Source of the DNA: Rhynchonema sp. JSB1_4 | Taxonomy: Eukaryota; Nematoda; Chromadorea; Monhysterida; Xyalidae | Length of the DNA stretch: 38,974 nucleotides | Assembly: GCA_030248065.1 (NCBI GenBank) | Contig: JASAMV010003960.1 | Coordinates: forward strand, 1-38,974 | Direction: 5' to 3' | Shown here: one piece after another, positions 1 through 11,636 of the stretch | How positions within the stretch are numbered: position 1 is the first letter of the stretch | How the letters are laid out: the number at the start of each line of letters is the position of its first letter | Notes under the pieces: generated by a model | Told to the model about the DNA's origin: nothing | The model's input: only the letters and a program-made list of their open reading frames with translations | Databases searched by the model: none | Position numbers and translations under genes: made by a program

Positions 1-487
1 TTGTGGTAAAACGGTGACAGTAACGACGCTTTTGTTTTCGTTCTTAGTGCACCTGGGAATCACTGTGCTCAGCAGCAGAGGATTGGCTAAGAGCGAAAAA
101 TTGTGCAAAACGTAACCATACTGGCTGGAGGCTCAGATGCTGAGGCGTTTTGGTCAACCACCAGGTCAGGTGATGATGATTGGTCGATGCAGTTGTCCGA
201 CACAAAGAGATTTTGTCAAAACACAAACGTGGCGCAACACGAAGAAATAGTACAGCGGTGATCAACAAGCGAATGAAAACGATAAGTGGTATTTGCAGGA
301 TTATAGTATTGGGTTCAAATCAAGTCGTCCAAATCACGTATTATTTCTCGGGCTCATTTGGGGCTCTGCTTGATTTGACAATAAGATTTGACGACTTTTT
401 GATTTGACAACAGCACTAGTAGCCCATTTACATCTAATATGCATACGTACTGCATGTAGAGATTTCAATAATTTCCGCTATTATATA

Positions 488-493
488 TTTATT
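488..493 (-). promoter_or_regulatory. Polyadenylation signal of left transporter gene
   Basis: Minus-strand AATAAA lies 26 nt downstream of the proposed TAA stop at 519-521. Position and motif fit a normal animal 3' end and support the choice of terminal exon frame. Confidence 0.45.
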
Positions 494-518
494 GTTCATT
501 TAAATCTGTAGTGTTTCA

Positions 519-3500
519 TTATTTGTCCACGCATTGTTCCTCATTTGAGATTCGTAACAGCTGCTCAGCAGCGCAGATCTCGAGTGTTTCGTTCTTGTTC
601 TCGCTCGCGACGGGGGGTCTTCTTTTCGTTCGTGTTTTTCGATAATACCAGAATGCCAGACAGGCATGCGACAAACCTGAAAGAATAAATCATGGCTGCG
701 ATGCGTTGGTGGGCAATCGCGAGCTGGCGGGGGGCACTGGGCCACCGTGTCGTTCTGCACAGTTTACTTACCACAAACCTCGTATTATGGAGTGGTGGTG
801 GTAACCGGAGCTTTGACGTCATCACTTGAAAAACGTCGGTAGGAAATTGACGGCAAATTGGGACGAAACAATATCGCTCAGAACAATACCTACTAATGAC
901 CACCACCCACTACCGAATAGAGCCTCAGGGGCTGTAACCGGATAACTCCGGTATGTTTACTTCCAATGTAAACTTCCACAAGGGTATAGACCGTCCCTTT
1001 TTGTAAAAAAGAATCAACAGAGAGCGCATGATATGAACTCACAGGCAACAGCAGTGCCGAGTGCAGCAGCGAGAAAGGCGGCATCGAGGGAGTAGACATC
1101 AGCAATACGACCCCCGATCTGCGGCGCCAACAACGTCGTCAGACCAATCATGAACAGACTCATGCCGATGATGCGATGGAACTTGTGTGCACCGCCAAAC
1201 AGTTCGAATAGGGTGGGTGCGAAGTAGGAATAGGCCGCACCTGCGCCGAGTAATGAGCTCGTTGGTACAAGTGCCGATTGCTTTGGTTCGATCCTATATA
1301 CGGCGCATATGTATGTATTGGATATATACTTATTATACTCGAACTATGTATGTGTGCTTTGCTCTCTCCCGCGGCGCGAAGCAAGTTTACCCAAGTTGAT
1401 TGGTTCGCAAGCGCGCGAAAATTGTTTCGTGTTGCGTGAGTGAACGAAGTATATGTACAGTTGGGCCTTCTCAGTTTTTAATTGAATACTGCATTAATGC
1501 ATGACACGATTTGAAATTAGTGCACCACGACCGCATAACGTCATAAACATTCAGACGAAAAATATGCATGTGAGCATGTACTGCGCTAAAACAAGGATCA
1601 AAGATAGTGAACTGCAGTCGGCTCGCACCTTGAAAGAATCCAAACACGGCACACGCCACCGTAAACTGCCAGATTTGTTCGCACACAGTCAACAGCAACA
1701 ACATTGCGCTGCAGAACAGCATAGAGGTTCCTGAACGGTGTTTTTAAAATTTTAATTTTAAATCAGATAGAAAAAAACTGGTTCGTATCTACCTCAAATA
1801 CCCAAAAAAACATCGGTGAAAAAATTAAGTTTCGCACACCCATAACCATGTTTCCATTGATCACCTCAACTTTGGCAATGAGTGCACCACTAATTCGACC
1901 GCCGATGCTCGCACAGCCGGTTATGCTCATCAGAGCTGCTCCGGCTTGTGTTGAGTGGCCTGGATTATACATACAATGCTCTCCAATAGATGGCGTACTT
2001 TTGTTTTGATCAAAGACATTCTATTTTGTTTGCAATACACGTTTGAAAACTGGATAAATGACCAACACAGGCGCGATCACAAAGTTTGACACAAGTGCGG
2101 CTATCAACTAGAAACTGGATCTTTCGTTTGATTTTCGTTGCTGATGTTTCAATCACCAAAGTGCTTCCAGTGATGTTACCTCTAGAAACAGCCAGTGCTG
2201 AGATCATGGTGAGGTAAATGATGACGCAACCGAACACCAGAAAGAAGACCGCCATCACAAATATAAACAATGGACGCGATATCAATGATACGTCCAAAAT
2301 GTCGTGTAGAGATGCTCGATGGTGACCGGGGACTGCGCCGGGACGTTGTGGTCGTTTGCCTGAACAAGAAAGTGAAATTGATGGTTCGAGTATGCGCCGG
2401 ATGTAGATACACGAAACTTTGGCGCTGCCATAGCGCGTGTTTCAACCACAATGAATTTTATCTTGATGTCTGCCCTACACTTGTATTTCAAAAGGGGCTC
2501 AACAACAAGTCTGCTTCGAACGATTGATTTCCCTTTCGGAGTAAACAAAACTGATGACAGTCGTTGATCTTCAGATGCACCACCACTGTTTAGATCCAGG
2601 CGATTATTGTCCCAATGAAAATCTCAACCAAAAGTGCATTCACAAAAAATATCTTGATACCAAACCTGATCCTTTTAAGGCAACACTACTACTTTATTAA
2701 ATGACCACAGCGGCTACCAAACTTAAACTGAGACCACCCGACGGTACCGGCAATGATCGTATCAGGTCGGCGCATCACCAATCCACAGGGCACGATGTTG
2801 AGCACAATCGCGCCGATAACGAACATTGCACCGCGCCAATTGTATTCGTTGACCAGATGCTCAAACAGAGGCGATAGGACGAAGATGCCTAGGTGGTCGT
2901 TGGATCAATTGAGTTGTACATTTGGATAATTCTGTGATTCGTGCAACCAAAAATTGGAAAACTATACGCCAAAATGGTTAGCAGTTTTATAAAGGATCAG
3001 CAAAGTTTTATTTAGAGATGATGATATGTTTTCTTGCTTTAGCAAACTATTCCTCGTGTTTTGCCGACTAAACACATCAATTTTGATTTTGCATTGCGCA
3101 AAAATGCCTGTAATATTTGCCGGCAATGCAAACGCCTGTAATTGTGACAAAAAGGTGGACAACATGGTACCCACCAACCAACGGAACCACCAGTCGATTG
3201 CGCTGCCAGTGCAAAACGTCGATGTTTGACAAAGTGCTCGGTTTGCACGGTGAACAACGGTGTCATTACGATACCACTGCCTGACAAACAGTGAGATCCT
3301 GGCTTAGGCCGCTCTCTGACAAAAGCAATAAAGCAAAGAGCAAGAAGTTTGCAGCACACTTTTTACTTTTTGCTTTGGTCAGAGAGCGGCCTTATTGCTG
3401 TGTGGTCAATTCATATCGTCAACTAAAGGCGTCAACTCACAGCCCATACCATGTTATTATTTCTCACGTTCACCCAGGGTTGCTTTGAGTCGACGATTTT

Positions 3501-4527
3501 AGTCGATGACCTGAATTGACTTGAGACAATTTGGCCAAACATTTGACCGTCACATGACCGTTAAACGTTTGCAGTCGCTATCACCAGATCACGCCTGCAG
3601 TTTCTACAGCGCGAGGAACCTTGCCAGACAAAAAATGATAAGCCTTGTGTTCGCTTTAAGGCATCGATATTTCACGGAAAATTTCGGAACTTCTCGACAC
3701 AATACATATTTTTTGCGCGCTAACCGATTCCGATACCGATGTGCACCATATAAGCGCTCCACAATTGTCGCACGAACAGCACACAACAACAAGAGGCGCT
3801 CATGATTGTACCACCCAACATCACAGATCGGCGGGCACCCAGCAGACCGTAGACGAAACTGGCCAGCAGACCTGAAGTGGTCAGTAGGGGGCTGCATGTG
3901 CAAAGTATGTATATGAGGTCATTAAACCAAACTCCAGAGCGGGGACCAAAATGGTATAGTCGAAAACAATTTTGATGGCCTTTTGGACAATTTTTACTTG
4001 TGAGTGTAGTCAGCCAGCAGCACGGACCAGGATCGCTGACTGTGATGAATACATACATACGTTTCAAACAAAAAAGAAACATCACAATCTGAGTGTGCAT
4101 AAAGAGGCGCCAGATCCCGAACCGTACCAGAAAGCATCGACACGACATAGGAGAGCGACACCAACTGGGAGACATGCTGACGGTTGGCATCCGGAAACAC
4201 GCGTTGCACGTGCACGAAAAACACACCTGAAACATTATACATAATCTTAACATTAAATTCAGGCAACAAAAATCAAATTTAGCCTAAGCTATGGTAACTC
4301 TGAGTACAGTACCTGACCTTACTGAGATATCGAAATCAATTGGAATTGTCCAACTTAGAAGCCTTGATCGAAGTCAGATTAGCTGAGTTCAAACACGCAC
4401 CTGAGCTCATAGGCATGCCGAATGCCAGTGCATATGCGACAAATCCAGCCAGCAGCACCAGCCAGGCGCGCGCACCGTCCTGCTTGAGCACAGGGGCCTC
4501 ATCTGCTGAGATGCCTTCTTCCGGCAT
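519..4527 (-). CDS. Monocarboxylate transporter-like MFS protein (SLC16 family), left-arm copy, 10 exons
   Basis: Predicted 12-TM proton-coupled or facilitative transporter of small monocarboxylates in the plasma membrane; the substrate cannot be read from sequence. Exons on the minus strand: 4527-4401, 4226-4128, 3871-3725, 3280-3179, 2888-2748, 2359-2180, 1959-1840, 1730-1629, 1240-1043, 676-519. All boundaries are GT-AG, all nine introns are phase 1, and the exons sum to 1374 nt (457 aa plus stop), close to the usual 450-500 aa. Start ATG 4527 begins MPEEG. The SLC16 N-terminal signature appears as DGARAW at residues 17-22, entering TM1. Exon 4 has the family-like GSGIVMTPLFTVQTEHF followed by KHRRFALAAQSTGGS. 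Exon 5 has EYNWRGAMF. A short central loop precedes TM7 in exon 6 (ILDVSLISRPLFIFVM). Exon 9 has APQIGGRIADVY, like the TM11 region. The C-terminal exon frame was chosen because it keeps phase 1. Foldbacks lie in the introns. Family assignment is firm; exact ends of exons 7 and 9 are less so. Confidence 0.85.
3306..3397. repeat. Small foldback in transporter intron 3
   Basis: AGGCCGCTCTCTGAC ... GTCAGAGAGCGGCCT around a CAATAAAGCAAAGAGC / GCTTTGG core. Mirror copy at about 38,110-38,206. Confidence 0.7.
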
Positions 4528-4529
4528 TT

Positions 4530-5300
4530 TATCTAGTATGTTGAACAAATTTGAAAGAAATAACTAAACCGAAATCTACAAAAAATTTTGTTTGAAAATG
4601 CTTAGACATCAAAAGTTAGCAGAGATAACAAAATCAGCATGCATGGATAAACCTAACACATTATGATGGTTGCGTTTTATGCGCACGTTCCCGGCGCCCA
4701 GCAAAGCAGCGCGTCAGCTTGATCCAGTTGGCATGGCAATATAGCAGCTGAGATCAGTCGCAGCGAGCAGCTTTGCTGTGGCTCAAGAGTTCTTCGAGCG
4801 TGACTAATAGGTTTGTTCGTCATATTTTAACTGGATTTGTTTTTGAACAGGAACACGATAAACACGGCAGTGAAAATTTATGGGGTGCTGGACACTTTTT
4901 ACGGTATTTTCACACGGACATTATATTTTCGTCGCTGATAACATCATGGCACCAGTGAACAACAAGCATATACACACAAAAATAATCTGCATTTGCCAAA
5001 ACAGAGTCATTCCCAGCGAGCTGGCAGCAAAACAGTTCTGAAAAATTTATCGTGCTTTCTATAAATAGCATTGCAACGAAATTTATCGATTACACTTGCG
5101 TTGCGTTAAATGTGGAGACATCAATGACATTTTTCGCATAAAATATTGCACTGCAATATATCAGTTATTTATAACTACGAGACATAACTACAAAAGATAA
5201 TTATGCAGTACAGAGACCTATCTGCAGACTTGTCTACTCAATCTGGGACCCGGGGGAATGCGTTTAGAAGAACAACTTATTCAAGAATTGTGATTTGTGA
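4530..5300. other. Upstream region of the left transporter gene
   Basis: Non-coding on both strands as far as I can see. Contains AT-rich blocks and is mirrored at about 36,230-36,998. The mirror is well conserved around the TTATAAATAACTGATATATTG block, which may reflect promoter sequence. Confidence 0.3.
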
Positions 5301-5306
5301 TTATTG

Positions 5307-5537
5307 TCAAAAATTGTGCTTTTTGAAGCTCGAAATAAATTTCAAGCCATCGTTCGAACATAAATGGCACGTTTTGCGGCAATGCTGCACGGCAAACGTA
5401 TAGTCGGACGCTTGTTTGTCAGTGCAGGCTGATGTTTCAATGTAGACGGCCCGGCAGGCGCTCGGATGATAACGGGCGCTATCGTCGCACGCAAACATAC
5501 CGCTCTGAACCAGAAGCCTGCCAACGGCCGCGAACAC
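5307..5537 (-). CDS. ShKT-domain terminal exon, left-arm copy
   Basis: The frame contains six cysteines in ShKT order: CDDSARYHPSAC, RAVYIETSAC, TDKQASDYTFAVQHC, RKTCHLC, ending in the typical C-x3-C-x2-C. It is preceded by a hydrophobic stretch and by a possible acceptor (CCACCTTGCAG, minus strand), and ends in a stop. No ATG opens this frame, so upstream exons are needed; I could not find a convincing signal-peptide exon. ShKT domains occur in secreted animal peptides, in potassium-channel-blocking toxins, and as tails on metallopeptidases and tyrosinases, so the function is open. The mirror copy differs in this stretch almost only at synonymous sites, which supports real coding. Confidence 0.6.
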   Translation of the reverse strand: MFAAVGRLLVQSGMFACDDSARYHPSACRAVYIETSACTDKQASDYTFAVQHCRKTCHLCSNDGLKFISSFKKHNF

Positions 5538-6072
5538 AATGCTGCAAGGTGGGCAAACTTTGTGAAAGGCCGATTAAGAAGCCCCGGTGCTGACTTTAGT
5601 TTTCCGAATTAGACCCGCAGTGCAACTTGGGTACAACACACGTATCGAAGGCCTATACTGCATTGCATAAAAGAAACAAAATCGGGCATGCTTATGTATA
5701 CAGTGCAACAATTACCATGCAATGCTTCTTGCATAAATGCGAGAGTATCCAAAGTGAGCCCGGGGGCTTTTATTCGGAAATTATCCCGAATACGCCCCCG
5801 GAGGCTTATTTGGGATACGTTTTGTGTTTCAAAATTAAAAACAGACGCATGTCCAAATCCAAAATAAAGCCCCGAGGCGCTGAGTCGAACTTCCGTGGTA
5901 ATTTTGGAAAGTGGCAGAAAGTGTCATAGCTTTGGAAGCAATTCAACCTGTGTGTGACAAAAAAGGCTAAAATGAACGCACCAAAACGTCAATCCTATTG
6001 AAACGCTGTTTCGACGAAGAAAATCGCACATTGCAGTTCCTTAACCGAACGATGTAATTTTCCATGGTTTGG

Positions 6073-6094
6073 AGAACGAACGAACGAACGAATG
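6073..6094. repeat. Microsatellite (GAAC)n, mirrored at about 35,448-35,466
   Basis: GAACGAACGAACGAAT in the left arm and the reverse complement in the right arm. Confidence 0.85.
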
Positions 6095-6502
6095 AAAGAA
6101 CAAATTAATGTTGATGCTGTAATTGGCCATGGTTTGGAGAAATAATGTTGTGTGACATTTGGCTGATGCTAGTGCAGTCAACGCAGCTCTTCAACTCCCG
6201 TCGTCCACGCAGCCCCAACATGCCGCATGTTGTCTTCATCGTGGTGTCATTCGAGGCTGTTTGCGTTTGACGACCAAGCAACAAGACGCGTGACTTTTCT
6301 GCGTTGTACCACCCAGATTAAAATGTTTGTACGATGAACTGCAAATCTAACTGCCGACCAAATCAAGATATAATTTACGTTTCATTTGCACTGTTGCCTT
6401 ATTAACCTTCTTGTGTCGAGCAGAAGACGTTGCTCATTAAAATGTCATTTTGTAATTACTGCCGATTTTCCTGGCATAAGTACCATATGGTATGCAGGTT
6501 GT

Positions 6503-6880
6503 GGCAGTGGCGGATGGCAGGTTTCGGCCAAGGGGGGGAGTCATTTTTAAATACTGCATGTTCGATTGTTCAAAAGTCGTTTTTATCTAGTGCTGGTTTA
6601 TAATTAAGCGATTTTACGCCAAATAACCACAAAAAATATGAGCATGCGCGCATAGCTCGTGAACTTTTTGGCACCTTTTGCGCGCGCGACAGCAAAAATT
6701 CATGGAAATGGATGTATCTGACGCGCGAAGCGCGCGATTTTCGGCCCTTTTAAGTGTATCAGAGCCAAGATCCTGCGATTTATGTGTCCGTTTCCTTTCA
6801 TTCCTCCGAAATGGTGGCCTTCTTCAGGCCTTCTTTGACCAAACGGAGGCCTTGGTCCATGTGGCCCTCTCTGGATCCGC
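6503..6880. mobile_element. Copy of the CAGTGGCGGA-type element, left arm
   Basis: CAGTGGCGGATGGCAGGTTT ... CTGGATCCGCTAGT with a G-run near the start and GACGCGCGAAGCGCGCG in the middle. Lies downstream of the left GPCR. Flanks GTTGTG(G/A) may be the target duplication. Confidence 0.5.
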
Positions 6881-7368
6881 TAGTTGTGAGTAGTACAGGT
6901 GCCATATCCTGTTTAGAATTCCAAAAGCAAAAAATTCCGTCCGGAATGTGAATTCAACACAGCAAAAATAAAAAAACTTAAACACTTCGATGTCATACCC
7001 CATCAGGTCGGTCATATATACGACTGATTCAAGCTGCCCGACAAGTATCTCTGCAGCTTATATTCTCAATTCTGTGTGGTTTATGAGTGAATCTTGCTTA
7101 TTCGACCCCAAGCTGTTGTGTCTGATGTTGGTTGCACAATCACTTTATAAGAATTGGTCAATTTTTTTTCCTGAATCGTAAAGAGGGAAAGTGACGGGGC
7201 AATGACGTTGCGTTGCGCGATCGTTCGAACAGAAAAAAGACAAGAAAAGTGCAGGTTCCGAATGAGGTGCAGCACGTCTCTGAATCTGCACGCACAGGCG
7301 GCGGAGTCCAAGTTCATGAAAGAAGGTTTCCTCAACTGTTGTGTCACCGTGCATCTACTTTAATTGGT

Positions 7369-7374
7369 TTTATT
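7369..7374 (-). promoter_or_regulatory. Candidate polyadenylation signal downstream of left GPCR
   Basis: AATAAA on the minus strand about 205 nt after the GPCR stop. The same CCAATAAAACC context is kept in the right arm near 34,160, downstream of the mirror stop codon. Confidence 0.35.
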
Positions 7375-7579
7375 GGAATCGAATAAAAATAGAAAAGTAC
7401 TTTTGATGGAAAAAAACAGATAATAAAAAAACAAGCTAATCAACAAGTACCAAACTAGCAGGACGATGTATGAGGTGAAGCTAGAGGGGCGTATTTATGT
7501 AAATATGCTATTCAAACACGACATAGCAATGTCACAAAGAAAATATATGTTTGTGAGCGAGCATTATGACAACATTATT

Positions 7580-10500
7580 TCATTCCTCGGATTTGTCAGC
7601 TTTCGCTGCGGGTGTCGTAGAGCCAACTTGATTGGATTTGCCACAGAACATCGTTTTCAGGGCCAGTCGAAATTCATCGTTGCTGACCGCGTAGATGAAG
7701 AAGTTGGCCGTTGAGTTCAGCACGGTCATCATGCCTAGGTGATGTTTCAAAGAGGTTATTCGCATATTTTGATTGAACAGTCGGGGTTTATGTCATTATT
7801 ACGCTGCTATGGCGAATCATAAAATACTTTTGTGAGCCAGTTTTAAAAGTTCAGACATTGAATGGTGTGAAACTGCAAACGAACAGTCTACCAATCTTGC
7901 ACTGTTCGAAATCAGAGCCAGTAAAACTCAAACTGGACCAGCTTGTGGATTTGCGTGCTAAGTGACGTTGCTCAGATTGTTCGACCGTTTTGTTTTTGCG
8001 ATGTACTAAAATCATAAGCTTTGACCAGCCTGAAAATTGGTTCACGACACGCCAAATCAAACAACTGTTTTATGGCTAGAATGTGCCTCTATCGCGAAAA
8101 ACACAAAACAAACAAAACCATCAACGGTCTAAAGGAAAAAAAGACAAATTTAGGTATTTTTCTGTCAAGTGGCGTTTCTCACGAGGATACCGATTGACAC
8201 AACAATACACTAACCCACTAACGCGCCACTGAACTGCGTGACGTCAGAGTCGGGTGCCACATTGCGCAATGCCGTGTTTAGTAACATTGGTAGGGATGTG
8301 ATGACGCAGAATGTGGTGGTCGTAACCACCAAGGTATTTAATTTAGCCTGTGATGTTTCATTAATGTACATTTGCATGGGGTAAAGCCAGCCCGCCCTAC
8401 AGTTTGTGCGTGACTCATTTGACAAGGGGAGAAGGTAGAGTGACGAATTAGAGCTTCAACAGATAGACCCGAAACCCGAAACATAATTTTTTTCTATGTC
8501 CGTATTTCGGGTTTCGGGTTTTGAAAAAACCGAAACCCGAAACACGATGCATGATAATCGAAAATGTTTCGGTTTTGCCGCTTGTAGCTGACGTAAACAG
8601 TTTATACTGTCAGTCGAAACATTTTCGATTATCACGCTTCGTGTTTCGGGTTTCGGTTTTTTTCAAAACCCGAAACATGGACATGGAAAAAATTTATGTT
8701 TCGCGTTTCGGGTCTATCTGGCAGAGCCCTTAGGGCAGACACTTTTGTTTTCCGGGCTGTTTTGACTTATAGCCAGGGTTGGATTAAAAATTTTTTTTTA
8801 TTATCGAACTTTTTTTTAACTTTTTTGAATTTTTAAAAATTTTTTAAGATTTACTTTTTTTTATTCCGGACCACAAAAATTTCCGTTCTCAACGTGAAAA
8901 ATTGTCGAAAATTTTTGTATGTATATTTGATTGCACTTGAGAATATAGGAATAGTTGACACCGACCAGTTGTTTTCCCATTCCCAAACGGGCAGTAGTTA
9001 GGTTATATTTTTTACAATGAGCCAGATAACGTGACAATTCGCGTTGGGGATAGCCTGTCCACCATATGTACCAACATCTGTAGATTGTAGTATAAAAAGT
9101 GAAGGGAAAGTGAAGTCACGGGAAAGGCAAATGATTGACACATTTTTTAAGCAAAGTTACATGAAAACAGCTGCATAACCCGCGGTGTTGGAACGATAAT
9201 TTTGGACTTCAAGCAGACGTGACTTCCTGGAATAACTGAATGCGCACATAATGACGGCTGCTTAGGTTGTTTAGTAGAGCCACGGACGGTCTAACGTTGT
9301 AATGACACTGTACCGATGCGAAATACAAGCGCCGCAGGCGATTTTTTTGAGAAAAACAAGCAGAAACATGCGTAAAAACATGCATTTTTACCACAAAAAG
9401 GGGGAAAATAATAAAAAAAAGTTGTGAAATAATAAAAAAGTGAACTTACTTTTCTAATTTTTAAAAACCGTAAAATGGCGAGCTTTTTTAAAAAAAAAAC
9501 TTTTTTTACAAAAAAAATTTTTACTTTTTTTTAGCCCAACCCTGCTTATAGCAGGTCCAAACACGGGAATTGGCCGATTCATTTCTGAGGTTCTGCTCGT
9601 TTCGAGCTCCCTCCATTCTTGGACACATCAGGTCACTCGCCTCTCGTTTGCGGTTCATTTCGTCCTTCTGCTTATGTGCCACTGTGCTGCTTGTTGTCGT
9701 CGCGCTGCTGGCCGCCTGTTTCAGTTGCCGAACGTTCCACCTTCAAAGCTTGATTTGGTTGGAGTGTAGTAGTAGTAGTAGCACTTTTATTTCGTTTCAG
9801 ACACGAAAAGGGTAGACATCAACAACCGCTCGAGGCGTGACAGTAACGACGAATACCTAGGTTTTTTACAATTTAGCCGGCACCAATGACTGCATTTGTC
9901 CATTGCAATCAGTTTTCTAGAGCAACACAAAATTGGATATATTTGCAAAAATAAATATACAAAGACAAAATAATATATCTAAATATACCACAAAAGTGCG
10001 TTGAGGATGGCCATTGCGCCGACAACGACAGCGTTGCCAACTGTGAACGCCTCGAAAAAGTTTGTGTCGACGTATTCGTTGAAATCCAGCTCTTCGTCAA
10101 TCTGCGAATCGATCAAAATAAACGTTGATAAAAATTGATTTCAAAAAAGCACGACTAACCTCGAACCAATCACTGAACACTGCGTACACATAGATCACGC
10201 TCGGCACACTCAATGCCAGAATCACAGCCATCGCTTTCAGCGAGCGAATTCGGTGTTTCTTTTGACCTATAAATTGATCAGTCAATTCATGTATGTATGT
10301 TGTCAATCAATTGCCAATCTCTTACGGTAGTCGATCGGGTGTTTGACAGCGTAATAGCGATCGGCGGTGATCCAGAGCAATTGACGCAGCGAATACTCGA
10401 TCGTGATTGGCATTGACACCGTCCACGCGAGTACGATGAAGCGACGAACGCGTAGAATCTGTGAACTTTGCGTGCGATGTGATAATAAATTGCCAAATTC

Positions 10501-11636
10501 GCTGCCGCCGCACAGTAAAGCACGCCCGATAGTTAATGTCAGGTTCTAAACCCGAAAATCAACTTGTGAAACATTCGGACAGCCAACGCACACGCAGCTT
10601 GCCAGCCAGCCAGGCAGCTGCGCGCAATGTTTCAGAACCGCGCATGGTTAGCGTTCGGGTTTATAACTTGACATTAACTATGGGGCCGTAGTTTACTGGG
10701 CGGCAGCGAATTTGGAAATTTACTACACAAGTGATCAAGATTATCACGAGCCATTTGGCACAGCTTTTTCAAATGCGTTGCTCAGAATCGCAATTCACAA
10801 AACTCCAACCATCAGTGCAGATCGGCCGGCAGGCTGCATATCATTTGATCGCTTCGAGCCCGATGAAGCCTGCGACCGACACACAACCTGCAGATCAACT
10901 GGCCCCGCCCGAAGCGATCAGGTGACATACAACCTCTTGAGTGACTGGTGTTGTTACGAATCAGACAACGCATTTTGAGAAAAGTCACCCAAAACTGCGC
11001 CTTCTAATTTGATACTGATCTGATGACGTGTTGTTTAACCATTTGATTCAGTTCAATCCAATTGTACACCAGAGCGGTCAAACAGCGCAACAGATCGAAT
11101 GCAGCAAGAACGATCAAGTTGGTCATTTCGGTTCGCGTTCGCAACTTTTTGAATCTGAGATACATGTTCTGTGTGTATGTAAAGGCAAACGACGCCAACA
11201 CGAGCCCGATTTCGGATGTATATAGTGTACTTGCAAAAAGCAAAGAAAGAGAAAATCGTCATGCGTAACACGTTGCATTCTACAACGCGTAACGTGCCCC
11301 AAATTAGCAGGTACGTCTGAATGTTTCACAATCTGCCCCCTCCGAATTCGGTCCCGTGTTGGCGCAGTGTTGCTTGTATAAATCATCGCATTCAACCACA
11401 CGAATCCAAACATTAGTGATCAGGATTCGCACTAGCCTCGTGAACACGATCAAAATCAACACGTTCACAATCACGCCGAGGATTGCGAGCCAGTTGTTGA
11501 GCAGGTCCACCAGCAGAAACATCAACGGACCGCCGTCATCGCCACACGAAATGAACAAGCAGCCGAAATTCAGCCCGTCCGTGTTCTCAATCCCGTTTTT
11601 AGCACCGTTCGAGCTGTTGTTATTCGGTGCAGCCAT
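7580..11636 (-). CDS. Rhodopsin-like (class A) GPCR, left-arm copy, 8 exons
   Basis: Predicted seven-transmembrane receptor. The ligand is unknown; the general look resembles invertebrate peptide receptors, but no subfamily is claimed. Exons on the minus strand: 11636-11433, 11144-11040, 10458-10326, 10266-10160, 10101-9992, 9916-9857, 8396-8215, 7734-7580; total 1056 nt, 351 aa, with phases closing throughout. The N-terminus (MAAPNNNSSNG) has N-glycosylation sites. TM1 holds GVIVN with N58. TM2 holds NLIVLAAFDLL with D85, 27 residues on, close to the class A spacing. TM3 ends in ADRYYAVKHPIDY with D136-R137-Y138. TM4 and TM5 are separate exons. TM6 contains FCVITSLPMLL. TM7 contains NSTANFFIY, an NPxxY variant with Ala for Pro (N311-Y315), followed by SNDEFRLAL. 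The acceptor of exon 2 is the least certain boundary. No Cys is seen at the usual start of TM3. Introns hold a hAT element and several foldbacks. Confidence 0.85.
8461..8720. mobile_element. Foldback element with CCGAAACC arm repeats, left arm
   Basis: AGATAGACCCGAAAC ... GTTTCGGGTCTATCT, with CCGAAACCCGAAAC repeats, a TTTTTTCTATGTCC spacer at about 8,489-8,502, and ATGTTTC / GAAACAT at 8,564 and 8,616. In the GPCR intron before TM6. Confidence 0.75.
8774..9544. mobile_element. hAT-like non-autonomous element in left GPCR intron 6
   Basis: Terminal inverted repeats CAGGGTTGG / CCAACCCTG with a perfect 8-bp TSD, CTTATAGC, at 8,766-8,773 and 9,545-9,552. Subterminal poly-A/T tracts; no transposase. 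The same element and TSD are in the right arm, so it inserted before the duplication. Confidence 0.85.
10488..10730. mobile_element. Foldback element in left GPCR intron 2
   Basis: Arms AAATTCGCTGCCG...CAGTAAAG...AGTTAATGTCAGG and their complement. The inner part has GAAACATT (10,568) and AATGTTTC (10,626). It lies directly upstream of exon 3. Further copies at 17,048-17,293 and 29,908-30,155. Confidence 0.75.

Noticed and set aside
311..320. GGTTCAAATC resembling a tRNA B box
   Set aside because: No A box or cloverleaf can be formed around it.
7081..7354. Conserved ORFs downstream of the GPCR in both arms
   Set aside because: Half of the frame is MITE-derived sequence and the two frames overlap. 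The region follows a polyadenylation signal, with no splice or family evidence.
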